The notes under the pieces were generated by a model. It did no database searches, had not been told where the DNA came from, and worked only from the letters and a program-made list of their open reading frames with translations. Made by a program: the position numbers and the translations under genes. From Fomitopsis serialis (taxonomy: Eukaryota > Basidiomycota > Agaricomycetes > Polyporales > Fomitopsidaceae), in assembly GCF_022376445.1 (NCBI RefSeq), contig NW_025954996.1:186001-250000 (forward strand): a stretch of 64,000 nucleotides of DNA, in the 5' to 3' direction. The number at the start of each line of letters is the position of its first letter. Position 1 is the first letter of the stretch. Shown here one piece after another: positions 20,849 through 34,815 of the stretch.

Positions 20849-23136
20849 TCATTCTTCCGCTTCTCCCATGACTTTCATGAAGATACTGTATGTGACCAGC
20901 TCATCCCTCGCCCTCTGGATTTCCTCGATTTTGGCCTTCTGATGGTCCTGCAGACGGCCTCCGCGTGCCCTCGCCCGAACGTCGTCGATGTGATCCATGG
21001 CGCGCTCAAGGTCGTGGACAAGTCCCAAAGCCGGCACAAGACGCCGTCCAGCGTGACAAGGGGTTTGAAGGCTTCGTGCGCTGTTTCGACGATGTCTCGA
21101 ATTCGCTGAATTTCGCGAGGAACTTGTGCTTGCTATCCCCGATGCGACCAGGGAACTGTGTTGCCATTCTTGATGTATCCGAAGACCTTGTTCGTCGGGT
21201 CGTACGCGCGGCAACGTAGACGTATTGTAGAAGAACGACTCAGGTCGTGGCGATATTGTGAAGGGGAGGGAGGCCTCGTGCAAGAGGTCCATCGCATGAA
21301 GGGTCCGGTGCCATACCGAGTTCCGACTTCTCTGGGTGGTTCGCCAAGCGGACGCCCGGGCTCGCTGCTGGAGATTCAGAGTTGCGGAGACCATTGCGAG
21401 GCTGGTTGCCACCGCGCCGTTCTGTGGCCGGACAGGAGTCTTCCTGCTGGATCTTCGCAGATCAAAGTCGCAGAGGACGCCAATGAATCGTCCATCTCGC
21501 AAGCACCACATGAGGTTGTTGATACTAATATCGCCGTGCAGTATGCCCGACGTCTTGTGGACCCAATAGTGAGCTGAGAATCGGTCAGCCAAGTGTAGAT
21601 GTAGCCTTGACTCGGAAAATGTTCACGCACCACGGACTACATCAACGAAGACCGTGTGGAACGCGTCCGCGGACCCGATGTCTTCCAGACACTCGTAACG
21701 TTCGAGAACCATCGTTCGGCAGACGCGAAGGTCTTCATTTTCAAGAATGACACCCATCGCGCACCTTGGCAAGCTCATCTCCTCGATGCTCCTCGTCACC
21801 GAACATTTCAGATCGACAATGTGGTCGCAATACTTCTTGCTCTTCTCAACCAGCTTCCTGCGGACGACTATGATGGTCTGGTCTTCTGCTTGGTGAAGAG
21901 CGACCTGGGGCCATGCGATCTTCGCCACGAGCGGCTCCGACCCGCACAGCTGCGCCGCCTCGCCGCCCGGCGGCGCTGTGATGGGAACAACGAGGGTGCC
22001 CCGTCCCAGAAGACCAGATGGGATATGCATCGGTTCGTCCTGGTCGACGTCGAATTCAAGCTCGTGATTGCGCCATGCTCACCTGGGGCATCCAGTCGGA
22101 ACTTCGCCCATGTGCAACCTCCTTGCGAGGAGCCATCGCGCGGTAAGGTCGCTCTACCAAAACTCTTGTCCAAACCGAGGTTACCCACGCCAACGAAACC
22201 CATGACAGAGACCACCGGCAAAGTATATCCCCTTGCATCTTCAGGGGAAGAGAAGGTCTTCGTGAAGACAAGCCCCATACGGTCACCGTAGATGAGGCGG
22301 ACTTGATCATCCTCGACCAGCCAACCGAGCACGAACGTCCACACACTGGATGCCAAGACGCGGTACATGTAGTGGATTGCGCACAGTTCCCCTCGGGTCA
22401 TAACGTGCGGTGGGTCGTTTGTCTGCGGCTCTGAGATGTCAGCAGGAGAAGATTGCGCGGGAGCAAGACGAAAGCGCTTGGGCCGAAGTGCGTCCAGATC
22501 TGAGTCGTTCGCTGCGTCGAGTTCTCGCCTCCGTTTGCTATCCACTCCGGCCTGGGAGTGCTGGTCTCCGGTTTCCAGTAGGCTAGGGATTCCTTTCCCG
22601 ACAGAAGGCGAGGCATCCCCTGCTTCGGTACACGGCTGCGACGCACGAGCATTCTCCAGAGGCGTGAGGTGATCACTGCCGACACAGTTTGAGAAGCCAC
22701 CGGCAGCGTGGTGAGGGGTTTCGCTCCCGTAGGCTTGCGTCAGGAACGAGTCTGCGAGACGGGCAATATGCATAATCTTGTTCGTCTTACCGTCCATCCA
22801 GGGTTCTCGGGCTCCGAGGAAACGAGACGACAGGAAGACGTCTACAATGCGTCCGGGGCAATACACCTGGCCAGGCACGACATCGAGGTGGTCTTCGTTG
22901 AGAACGGCACGCAAGTAATCCTCCACGGGGATATTCCATCGAATCTTGTCGCGAAAGTCGGAGCGGAAATAGTGTTCCTGTTTTGCTGTTAAGACAGTCC
23001 GAACAAAGCGCGGATGCTCGGCGCTCCGGGTCAATGCCACAGGTGCCCTAGGGACTGAACAGCGATACATGAGTGTCATTGAGCATGGCGACCAAAAATT
23101 ACTTACGGTCGCTGGCAGCCTTACGTGCGCACGCAC
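20849..23136 (-). pseudogene. Divergent FunK1 kinase with frameshifts
   Basis: The most divergent copy. N-terminal region: FRDKIRWNIPVEDYLRAVL, then an insert with basic segment DSKRRRELDAAND, then LGWLVEDDQVRLIYGDRMGL. A base appears to be missing near 22060, where the frame passes from GEHGAIT to HELEFDVDQDEP. The N-lobe GLLGRGTLVVPI and EPLVAKIAWP follow, then an exon ending FHTVFVDVVRG and an intron. The C-lobe starts SAHYWVHKTSGILHGDISINNLMW, where HRD is HGD (the aspartate is kept). Between about 20950 and 21450 the conserved HKYRHDLESFFY-type segment is broken by several more indels. The number of lesions is too great for sequencing error alone. The relic at 13075-13460 derives from the same subfamily. 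Confidence 0.75.
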
Positions 23137-23608
23137 TGGAAACCCGGGTGCCAGAGTGATGAGGCAGGGGAGTGGATGCTATGGCCCTTGGGTGTCGATA
23201 CGAGCCAGCAGGGCTTGTTGTAGGCATTGCACAGCAGTCGTAGTCGAGCAGCGTGCGGCGGTATCACCGTTGCAGTACCTCAACGGAACAGTTGAACGCA
23301 GTGCGTTGGAATAGACATCTGAGCGCTTTCGTGGCCACACCTCAGTAACGCACTTGGGTACTGCTGGAGTGTGATCTGAAACCGTTACGACTGACTTGAG
23401 ACTGCACACAGCCTGGGACTGCCAGTTGTGGTATTTGCCTCCGCCGCAGGGCGCGGATGGGGCGGGCGTCGGACAGGCTGCGCCGACCGACGTGAGCGGG
23501 AAGGAGAGTGGCCGTGCACGTGGTGAGAGCGGTGCCGTCCCACGACCGCCGTGCCACCGCTGCCGCCCACCACCCCAGTCTCCTGCCTCCATCCGCTGTA
23601 CACTAGCC
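23137..23608. other. Divergent intergenic region before CDC50
   Basis: Probable promoter region of the CDC50 gene. No gene is seen, and the open frames present have no domain. Confidence 0.4.
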
Positions 23609-25021
23609 ATGGCCATCTTCCGGCGCAATAAGCCCAACGACGACGGCACACCCGGCGATGCCCCTAAGAAGGAGAAGGGCAGCTGGCGCAGGCCCGCGAG
23701 TGAGTAGTCCAATCGGCAACCTGGGAACCGGTCAGACTGACGGCTCTGTAGACACTGCGTTCAAGCAGCAGCGGCTCAAGGCCTGGCAGCCCATTCTGAC
23801 ACCAAAGACCGTCCTCCCTACGCTCTTTCTTATCGGTATTATATTTGCGCCTATAGGAGGGCTGCTGGTATGGGGGAGTGGTTTGGTACGCACGACCTAT
23901 GATCACCCTGTGACCACCGACTGAACTGCGACCGCTGCACCGACCACAGGTTAGCGAGATGACCTTTGACTACACGCCATGCGATACCTTGCCGGCATCA
24001 ACATCTGCCAGCGATCTCAACTGGCAAAATCTTACCAACTACTCCTACCGCCTCAAGTCGTCCGCATCAAATGCCCCTTACAATGCCCCCCAGTTTGCCT
24101 TCCTTAATCGCACGGACGACTCTTCTGCGAACATTTCCGAGAAACTACAGTGCTACGTCCAGTTCGACGTCCCCGTCGCCCTCGAGGCGCCTGTCTTCCT
24201 ATACTACAAGCTCACGAACTACTACCAGAACCACCGGCGATACGTCAACAGCTACGACTCCGACCAGCTTAAGGGCCAGTACGTTAGTCCGAGCAGCCTT
24301 AACGGCGGCGACTGCAATCCGCTCGCGCGGGTCTGCAACGGGAGCGACTGCAAGGCGATCTACCCGTGCGGTCTGATCGCAAACTCCCTGTACAACGACA
24401 GCTACTCGAGCCTTAACCTTACGACCGATACGTCGACGACGTACTCCTTCTCCGAGTCAGGCATCGCGTGGCCGGGTGAGGCGAAGAAGTACGCGGAGAC
24501 GCCGGGATACAGCCTCGACGAGATCGTCCCGCCGCCGAACTGGGGCAAACTCTACCCGAACTACACCTCCGACAACCCGCCGCCGAACCTCAGGACAGAC
24601 GAGCACTTCCAGAACTGGATGCGCACCGCGGGCCTGCCGACGTTCACGAAGCTCTACGGCCGAAACGACAACGACGAGCTACAGAAGGGCCGGTACCAGA
24701 TCATCGTAAACATGAGTGAGTCGTCTCGGGCAGACGCGGGGGACTGCGCGGCTGATGACTGCGCGCAGACTACCCTGTCAGAGGGTTTGGAGGAACGAAG
24801 TCAATTGTGATCTCGACCGTCTCCTGGATTGGAGGCAAGAACCCGTTCCTCGGGTGGGCATACGTCGCGTCCGCCGGTCTGCTCGTCCTGCTCGCGATCC
24901 TGGGCACGATCCGGCATCTGGTGCGACCAAGGTGTGTTAGCTTCCTCGCTATTTCCAACCCTTCTCACGACGCCCCCGCAGGAAACTGGGCGACATGTCG
25001 CTGTTGTCATGGAACCGGTGA
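23609..25021 (+). CDS. CDC50/LEM3-family subunit of P4-ATPase lipid flippase
   Basis: Five exons: 23609-23699, 23752-23885, 23950-24715, 24769-24931 and 24982-25021, giving 397 aa, the usual length for the family. Topology: a short cytosolic N-terminus with RPANTAFKQQRLKAWQPILT, a first membrane helix (TLFLIGIIFAPIGGLLVWG), a large lumenal domain, and a second helix (FLGWAYVASAGLLVLLAIL) with a short tail. Family marks include FDYTPCD, the acceptor motif LYYKLTNYYQNHRRYV, paired cysteines (LQCYVQFDV, CNGSDCKAIYPCGLIANS), WPGEAKKY and NYPVRGFGGTKSIV. CDC50 proteins bind P4-ATPases (Drs2, Dnf type), are needed for their ER exit and activity, and so maintain phospholipid asymmetry in the Golgi, endosomes and plasma membrane. 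All splice joins keep frame. Which flippase it partners cannot be told. Confidence 0.93.
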
Positions 25022-25442
25022 GGGGTGTCCACGTCGGCGTTGCGAAAGAATTAGACGGGGGAGACGGGACAGGACATTCACTATGTGTACTATCATCTCG
25101 GGCATCGCGCTTGTTAATCCATCTCTATGCTGTATTTTCTGTCTTTCATCCACTGCCCTGCCCTCGGGCGTAGATCCTCCGTTGTGATGACCCGTGAAAC
25201 GAATAGTACTCCTGGATAAGCTAACGATACGGAATAACCAAGCGCTACGTAGGTGACGAGTGTACAAATTATGGTAAGTACCAATAAGTGTGTGGAGGTA
25301 TGTGAGGTGCATAAAGGTTTCCATCCGGGAGCGGGGAGTTACTTAAGGGGGGAGAGTGTATCCAAACGTCCGGGTGCTCTAAGGTCGGTCATCGACGCAA
25401 TGTTTGACCAAGCTGCGGGTAGCATGATGAGACTCATGCGCT
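25022..25442. other. Convergent intergenic region
   Basis: 3' ends of CDC50 and the HOOK gene face each other here. No gene or strong repeat is seen. Confidence 0.5.
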
Positions 25443-28400
25443 TCATGCACAACAACTGTCACTCACGTTTCTCCGCTGCTGACCCAGCCAACTCGTCGGC
25501 CCGCGTGCCTGCTGCTGCTTGCTCCCGAGCGCGTCTCGGGCCATGCGTATGCCATAGCCGTGAATGATGCTGAGCATGAGCGTCTGCTCGCGTGCGTATC
25601 GCTTCGTTTGCTCGGCGATGAGGCGCTGGTAAATGGCGTGTCAGCGAGTTCCGCAGTGCCGAGCGAGTGCAGCCTACTTTGAGCCGCGCCATCTCCTCTT
25701 CGAGGATCTTGATCTGTGAGCGGTAGCTGCCCTCGGCTTCGTCGAACGCGCCCTGTACGACACCTCAATTACCTAGTTGACAGCTTGTGAAGAGTTACGC
25801 ACCGAAGGTACAGAGATGCCCTTCTTGGCATGTTCTTCTTTGAAGAGCTTGTCCTGCTCCTTGATGAACTGTGCAGAAATGTTAGGCAGCTCAGCACACA
25901 TTCACGGGGTGTTCTTACATTGCGAGCTTTGAGGAGCTTGTCTTGTGTGGTCTTGAGCTGCTCCTTGTACTGGATGTTTCCTCGTGCATGGCCAGAAGAC
26001 GTGCTTTGATGTCTTCGGGGACATCCTTGCCGGACAACGAAGCACGGAGGTCACTGTCAGGCATGATATGAGACTGGGCACAGCGAAGAACGTTCATCAG
26101 TGCTACGCACCCAATAGCACGCTCACGCTGGAGCATCCGATCTCGCTGGTCTATTCCCTCGCTCTGGAGACTGACTTTCTCTAGGAGCAGACCGTTGACC
26201 TGCTCAAGCTGCATTCGGTTCTTGTCTGAGAGGTCCTTGAGCTGGTCTTTAAGCTGCTGCATCTCGGTCTCCATCTCAGCCTTGTCCTCATTAACGGACT
26301 CCCGAAGGGTTGCGAGGATGTCGAGCTGGTCCTTGTTGACGAGGGTGACTACACCGACGTCAGAGCCCAAGCGACAATAGGGGAGAGATGCACTTACGGT
26401 CAGACTTGGCGATTGTCAACTCCTTGTTCATAGCGTCGAATTTGACTTCGAGCTCAGTGTGCTCTTTACGCAGCTCGTCTAATTGCTCGACAGTCTCGTT
26501 CAAGCGCTGGCGCAGCGCGATCGCAGCTTCCGCTCTGGGGGCTATGGTCAGTAACGTCGTCCAGTCACAGTCGCAATAACATGGTCTCACCCATCGCCCA
26601 TCGACTTGCCGCTTCGAATCTCCTCTAGCTTTTGCTGCAGGACGAGCTGCTCTCTATGTGCGCCTAAGTAATCAGACTCATAGCGAGCCTTCATACGGTT
26701 GGCGTCGTCTAGCAGGTTCTCTAGCACGAGCACACGGCTTGCATCCGCCTCGTTCTTTCGGACTGCTTCCAACTCTCTCTGTAGTTTCCGCACCTGGAGC
26801 TTCAGGTCCGTCATAGTCGTGCCCGAGATTGCAGAGTCCAGCTCGTCGCCCAAACCCTGGACATCGTCGTCCTCGCCCTCCTGCTCCGCCGCCGCATCGC
26901 GGTTCAGGAGCTCCTCCTCCGTCATCTCTGCCATGTTTCCGCCCTCCTCGCCGTCCGCACGGGCCCGCGCGCTCTTGGCCGTGGGCGGCCGCGCTTGCGA
27001 GGAAAGCTCCAGCTCGCGCACGCGCTCCTGGTAGAGCTCGAGCGTCTCCGAGTCCTTTGCACGCTCGTCTTCGGTCACCTTGAGCTTCGTCTTCGTCTGG
27101 TCGAGGTCGAATTTGACCGCATCGAGCTCCTTGGTGCGCGCGGACATCTTTGTCTCCAGCTCAGCGATCTGCGTCTTGTACGAGTCCATGAGCGGCTTGA
27201 AGGCAGCGACCTTGCGGTACTCTTCCTCAAGCGAGGCGTTCTTGTCGACTAGGTCGGCGTTCTGCTTCTCGAGTGCCTGAAATTGAGAGTGAGACAAGTG
27301 CGTATGTTGGAATCAGAGGGGACGAGCGTGCCTTGACGTGCTGCCGGAGATCAGCGCCTTCTTGTAGCTTTTTCTTGTATTTTTCCATGACATTCTCCGT
27401 CTTCTGCAGTCTATCTGCCGCATGCCGGTATCTGCCAAATGCGTCAGAACTCGCCTGCACTGAGTGGAATGTCGCACTCGTCAACCTGGTCCTTCAGACG
27501 GGCGGCTTCGTCTGCCTTGACCTGCAGCTCGTCAATCTTCCGTGTGAGGTCCGTGACAAGCTTCGTCTGCTTGTCGAGCTCTGCTTCTGCCATGGCCAGA
27601 TTGTCCTCACTCTTCTGGCTGTAATACTCCTCGCACGTCAGTCGACGGCACGGGCTGGCAAAGGATGTCCCGCTCACAGCTCAGTTCGGAGACGGTCCAT
27701 CTCTGCCCGCATCATGGTATCCCCCTGTGTCAACCCGTTTGTTCTCTGCCTCGCGCTGTGCTGCCTGAGTTGAGCGAGCGCATCGTCCTTCTCTGAGACG
27801 GCGTCGTCGAAGTTCGTCTGCAGCGTACGATGCTCCTCCAGCAGAGTCTGATATACTTTCTCCAGGGTCTCTTTTCTGAGAGGATCTTGCTCCGCTCAGA
27901 TTGCAGGTTATAGTAGTGGTCATCCCTGGATGTTAACCTACTGAGTACCGCGAGAATGTCACAATGGGTGTATACGCACTCGGTCATGCTAGCATCGCCC
28001 GTGCCGTACGCCCGACGCCTTACCTTCGACATAACCTGCTCAATGACACGCATGAGCGAGTGCTGCTCCGACTCCGTCAGACGCTGTATCTTCTCGATGA
28101 TGTCCTTGTTGTTCTCGCACTGCACGGCGATGGCGATGGTGAGCCGACACATGCTGAGAGTCGCTGGTACATGGTAGTCCTGTGCAACGGCCTGCAGGTC
28201 CGGCACCTCCAGCGCACTGTTCGGCTGGTGAAGGACATCCGAGAAATACTGGGTCATGAGTCGGAACAGACGTTTCAACGAGCTGAACCGAAGGACCCAG
28301 TTGTCCGAGGGCTGTGCGGAAGGGCGCGTCGGTTGGCGGAAGTATTCCGCATCGCTATATGCATTCGTGGCGTGAAATGGTGCCGCCGACACGAGAGCGG

Positions 28401-28540
28401 AGTACGTACACAGCAGAGAGCACTTCGAAAAGGGCTGCGCCGTCCGAGAGGTCAGCGACGGTTGTCACCGGGCGAGGGAGGTCGAATGTGGCGAAGAACG
28501 AGAAGAATGCGTTCAGCTCCTTGCGCTGAGCATCACCCAT
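25443..28540 (-). CDS. HOOK-family coiled-coil protein (dynein adaptor type), one apparent frameshift
   Basis: ATG at 28540. Exon 1 is 28540-28410; exon 2 starts at 28354. The N-terminus (MGDAQRKELNAFFSFFATF..SDGAALFEVLSAV) plus DAEYFRQ, FSDVLHQPNSALEVPDLQAVAQD and the helix before MSK form the HOOK domain. The MTE/DDHYYNLQSERSKILSEK junction is followed by long coiled coils (EKYKKKLQEGADLRQHVKALEKQN, QVRKLQRELEAVRKNE). A conserved C-terminal exon with HGYGIRMARDALG ends at about 25443. There are roughly ten short-intron exons; I did not fix every boundary. Fungal HookA proteins link early endosomes to dynein/dynactin for microtubule transport. At about 27868-27874 one base is missing between SEK and ETLEKVYQTLLEEHRTL, whose homology continues in the next frame. 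In a gene otherwise this well conserved, I suspect a sequencing error. Confidence 0.85.
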
Positions 28541-30167
<1,627 letters not shown>

Positions 30168-33100
30168 TTTGCTGCTGCTCAGCGGGACAAGGTCTGTCAG
30201 TGCCGGCACCACTACATTGAACCCCCTGGTTCAACAATATTCGGTCTGCTCGGGTACAATACAGCCATGTCTGTCAGAGTCTTTGCGGGTATGTATAACT
30301 GCGCTATGTTGGGAAGCATGAGATCTCGGCAACGTACCGTTATAGTAAGTCGACGACGGAGAGTCCTTTCTCGAGCCCCGTTTGGACTTCGGACAACTCC
30401 GCCTGTGGAGTTGCACCGCGGCTGCATCGCACCGCGCCGGTCCATGACTATCTGACTTGCTGGGATTCCGACCCTATATCGTTGCACTCATGCTACAAGG
30501 TTCCTGGGCCGTCCGCGCCTGGTGCTGCGTACACTATCTCATACTTACGTCGATGTGTCGAGATGCTCTCACTACGGTGTTATGTCCCGGGCCCGGGCGC
30601 GATCGATGCAGGCCAATCGCCTATGACAGGATCAGACGGTGGAACGACAGGGAAGCATACCTCCGCAGGGTTCATCGACGCTCCTGGCGGAACGGGCATT
30701 CGCTAAATCTCTGACTCTGAGCTGACTGGAGGTGAGGGTGGCATCCACGTCGTACGTGCGCTGAACCCTGCCCAGTCACGTTTAACCGACACAATCGCGC
30801 GCCGGTACCTGTACCGCTCGAATACGGCTATGGACCACGATCCGCGTGCCTCGGGAAGGCACAGTTAGGTTTTCGGGCTACTGTTAGGGCCCGGCAACGG
30901 ACAGTAATTACTGATCCGGATGCGGGCCCATATGCGACCGCAGTCCCGGACCCCGTATTGTCCCTCCCGTGGCGATCTTGTAGCGTTCCGGGGAGAATGA
31001 GCGTGGGCTAGCATATGACCTAACCGCAACGTTCACGGCCTCATGATGTGCAGCGGTTGACTGCGAAGCTCACAGCATGGACGTAAAGGGAGTTCGCCGT
31101 CCCGTGAAGCGGGTGCGAGCCTCGGAAGGGAGCGGGGAACAAGACAGAACAACCTGCGGCGATACCACCGCTATTTTGCTATGTCGGGCGCGGACAGAAC
31201 GCTGATATTTTTTCCCTGCTTCCAACGGCGCCCGCCATTTTTGGACCTCAGGGAGGCTCCCTGTGAGAACTTGAAGGCGACCGGCATTGGAGAGATCCGA
31301 AGACTTCAAGGGAAGTGACCATTGCCGGGCTATCCACACGACGGCGTAGCACGAAGAGAACCGAGCTGGATCTTCGTCTGATGTACTGTGGAAGCAAGAA
31401 TGAAAGGCTCACCTCTATTGGCTGCACAAAGCCACACGAGTCGAGCACGGAGACCGCAAGTGGAGGAGAGGCGGCGCAAATGTAGACAAATAGCGGTTAT
31501 GACCGAGAACCAGGAGCCCTTTGGGCGACACGAGTCCGATGACTATATGGAAGCGCTAGGCGACAATCGAGTCGCCGCATTTTCATTAGGGTCGACTTGG
31601 GACCGACAAGTTGGTCGCGAGGTCTTACTGTTAAGGCAATGAGGCAGTGTGTAAGTACCTGTATAAAACGTAAGTGTCTGTAAACAATACAATGAGCCGT
31701 GGATTTTTTGTATTGGACACGTACGTGCCTTTGAATGGTGCCGTATCCGTCACTAGTGGCGGAGGAGCGCGAGTCTTCAAGCTTCAAGCATGATCGCTGT
31801 GAGTGCCAGAATGATGAACAGGGTCATTGACGGCACTGGATATGCGAAGGTAATGATGCTCGAGCGGTGAGGAATGAGGGCTCATTTTATATGTGAGATG
31901 CATGCGGCTACTGGTCTCCGTGACGGACAGAAAATGTCAATGAGCCTAAGGTGAAGAGCGCAGTGAGGGCTTCCTGACTGAAGAAGGTGATATCGTTTGA
32001 TCAGAGGCAGCGGCAAGTCCAAACTGGCTTTATAATTCTCGCCTTGTAGTTCTTCGATGGGGGATGCTGGCGGCGACGGCACACAGGATGCGAGCCTGCT
32101 CATGGTAGGCGTACTGGCGATCGAGAACACCTGCTAAATTGGGAAGGCGCACAGCAGCATCAGGCAACCCGGCCCTCCCCGCTCAAACAAGTACACGCCT
32201 CTGGGCGAGGCTTCAAAAGACCGCATCGATGTCGAAGCGAAGCTGAGGGCGCCTGGTAATGTCGGTCTAATCACAGCACTCGAATACTCAGGCTGGCACG
32301 TCTGAGCGCCAGCCGGTGTGCAAGAATGCTTCAACTGGGAATCCACATACCGAGTACGGTACCTTGCCGTGACACGTGTCCTCTTGCCTGGCAATACCAC
32401 ACGGCTGTGCGGTGTCTAGCTCCATGAAGAGCAGCCATGCTGCCCGCATTAGAAAAATCGTGGTAGTCACGAGGCATAGTTTGGTAGTACCGTAGCTGAA
32501 CTCTGTAGCCATTTACCCGGGTGTTGGCTGACGCGCTCTGCTATAAGTCATCAAAGCAGCTGCTCTGCGTGCGCTGGGGTGACGCTGAGTTTTCCCCCCC
32601 GATGCATTGTGCGAGCTCACACCTCGAGATCCCAGCGCCGGTTCGATTCAAAAGCGTCGTGAGTACTATTAGGATGTACCATTCTGATCACAGATCAGGT
32701 TCAAACCAATATTAGCGCACTACGTACCTTGGGTCGCTGGATCGGTGATTGCCAGTCAGTCTTAGATGTCTAGATCCTGGCTCGTTTGGCAACAAGAGAC
32801 AAAAGCTCAGGCAGTCCGAATGGCCGCGGTCAGTCTCGACTCTGAGGTTGTGACAGTAGATGATGAGGCCGGGACGACGTCCCCCACGTGATCTACCCTC
32901 TCGGGCACTTGAATTGTTCTTGCGCGGCGATGCCTCTTGTTACTCGTATCATCCCCGTGTCGGTCGCAGTCATCGTCCCGTCCCCAGTCCACATTGCACC
33001 AGCGCCTTTTGGATGAAGGTTGTGTCGAGTAGAGTTCACAACGGCGGGTAGCGAAGTAAGTCACTTCTCCGGACCCTGAGGAACGTGGGATGAACAGGAC

Positions 33101-33507
33101 ATTACCAAATATGGCAACGGCGACTTGCAAACGCTGTATATCAGCGTATTCCATTCCGGTGTAGGTCATCAGACATATGGCACCTGCAGGCAGCCGCAGA
33201 CCAGGGCCTGGTATGGTTGGATACAACACTCCGTGAGCTCCTCCAATGAGCGTAGTTTACATAAGGAGTCATCCCACACGTACTACATAAGTCCCTGAGG
33301 CAGCGCTATCTCCAGGACTTTGGCCCCCAATCATAAGGCCTACAGCTCAACTACAACTGGTCATAACCTCGCACAGGCTCGACAGTCTCAGGCGGAGACT
33401 AGTATTGTCGCATCGTAGCGCCGGGCCTTGTCCATCGATGCCTCCAAGCAATCTCGTAGGCGTCATTAAGTTCTCTTGCCCGATATCCGCAGCTAACACG
33501 TTACGGA
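30168..33507. other. 3.3-kb gene-poor region
   Basis: I found no supported gene. Small open frames on both strands (for example around 30457-30714, 31388-31642 and 32807-33229) lack domains and plausible exon partners. Composition is mixed, with scattered short palindromes and a C7 run near 32595. It may hold decayed sequence. The last part is the velvet gene's 5' region. Confidence 0.4.
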
Positions 33508-34815
33508 ATGCTACAGGTAGTACAGCCCCAGAGTCCCCTCCCGATAGGCAGGTCTGTCCATTTCGTCTCAGGGCCGTTCGCAAATAGAACGGTCCGTGCC
33601 GAACTAGACGAGTTGCAGAAGGCAGATCTGGGCCGCAAGTGAGCGGAGCGATTCAGTACTGCGAGAGACCACACTGATTGGATTGATCATCAAGGTGTGG
33701 CAACAGAGATAGAAGGCCATTGGACCCTCCACCTGTCGTGCGTCTCAGGCTGTTCGAGACATTCAACGAAGGTACGCCCCAAGAGTCAGAACGTGAGGTC
33801 TCTGATGTGAAGTGAGTTCTCCTACACGGTCGTAACATTGCAAAGCTAACGATCCGATGTTCGTCTTGGAGCAGCGAAGCAGTCGCATATGGATTTATAT
33901 GCTACGTCGACCTCTTCCAGTGGCCGCCTCCTCCATGCCCGAATGACGCAGAACCACAGCGAGAGCCATCGCCCCCGAAAACCATTCCGCGTCCCACAGG
34001 TCCCCGCTCAGAAGCGTTGCCGTCTCTGGCTTCGATTATGACACAGTTAGTTCCTAGTTCCAGTGCGAGAGCCGACCCACATGGCATGGCGTATCCATCT
34101 AGCTCCGGCGCAGGTCCTTCTCGTCTTCCTCTGCGACCTGGGCCTCCCGCTCATACGCCAGAAAGGCCCCTTCCGGGCACCCTCCGCGTCAGCGATCTGC
34201 CGTTGACCTTGCCCAGTTTCTATTACGCTCCTGCAAATGCTGCGGGGCCTGAAATGGAACAACATCCATCGGGCCAGAGAGATCACAGCCCGGAAAGCGC
34301 TGCTGTCGTTGACGGTGTGCCCGTCCCGGAGTATTCGAGTCGTACGCACGCGTTTGTGGGTGCCACTTTCGTGTCAGCGTCTTGTTTCCACCATGAAGGC
34401 AGGCCAACACTTTTGTTCGTATTCCCGGTCAGTGGTGCCGGATCAAAGCGGGTGGCTATTTCTGACGTCGATGCTCGCCTGTAGGATCTCGCCTGCAACA
34501 TGGACGGAACGTTCTTGCTCCGGTACCGAGCACTGAACCTTTTCGGCTCTGCACTCGAGACACATACACTACCCGTCTTCGCTGAGTGCTGGGGCGGTCC
34601 TGTCATCGTCTACCCCACCAAGGACTTCCCAGGACTAGCGGAGTCAACAGAGCTGACAAAGGTGCGCAACCTTGAGTAGACCTCCCAAGTCGGCGTCACG
34701 CTGACATTCTTCCCAGTACCTCTCTCGCTTTGGTGTCCCCGTGAACATACGACAAGGTGAGCGCAAGAAGAGGAACAGAGGCGAGAAGGAGAAGATTGAA
34801 GTTCGCGGGTCCTGA
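33508..34815 (+). CDS. Velvet-domain transcriptional regulator
   Basis: Five exons: 33508-33638, 33695-33811, 33875-34427, 34485-34661 and 34717-34815, 358 aa, all in frame. The first half of the velvet domain reads IGRSVHFVSGPFANRTVRAE, ELQKADLGRK, CGNRDRRPLDPPPVVRLRLF and YGFICYVDLFQ. The second half, after a proline/serine-rich insert of about 135 residues, reads FVGATFVSASCFHHEGRPT, LFVFPDLACNMDGTF, ECWGGPVIVYPTKDFPG and LTKYLSRFGVPVNIR, ending in a basic tail (ERKKRNRG). Velvet proteins (VeA, VelB, VosA, VelC types) form homo- and heterodimers with an NF-kappaB-like DNA-binding fold that couple development, light response and secondary metabolism. The split domain with a long insert resembles VelB-like members. 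The 57-bp intron at 34428-34484 removes an in-frame TAG. An upstream exon is possible, because the ATG at 33508 is simply the first in frame. Confidence 0.85.
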
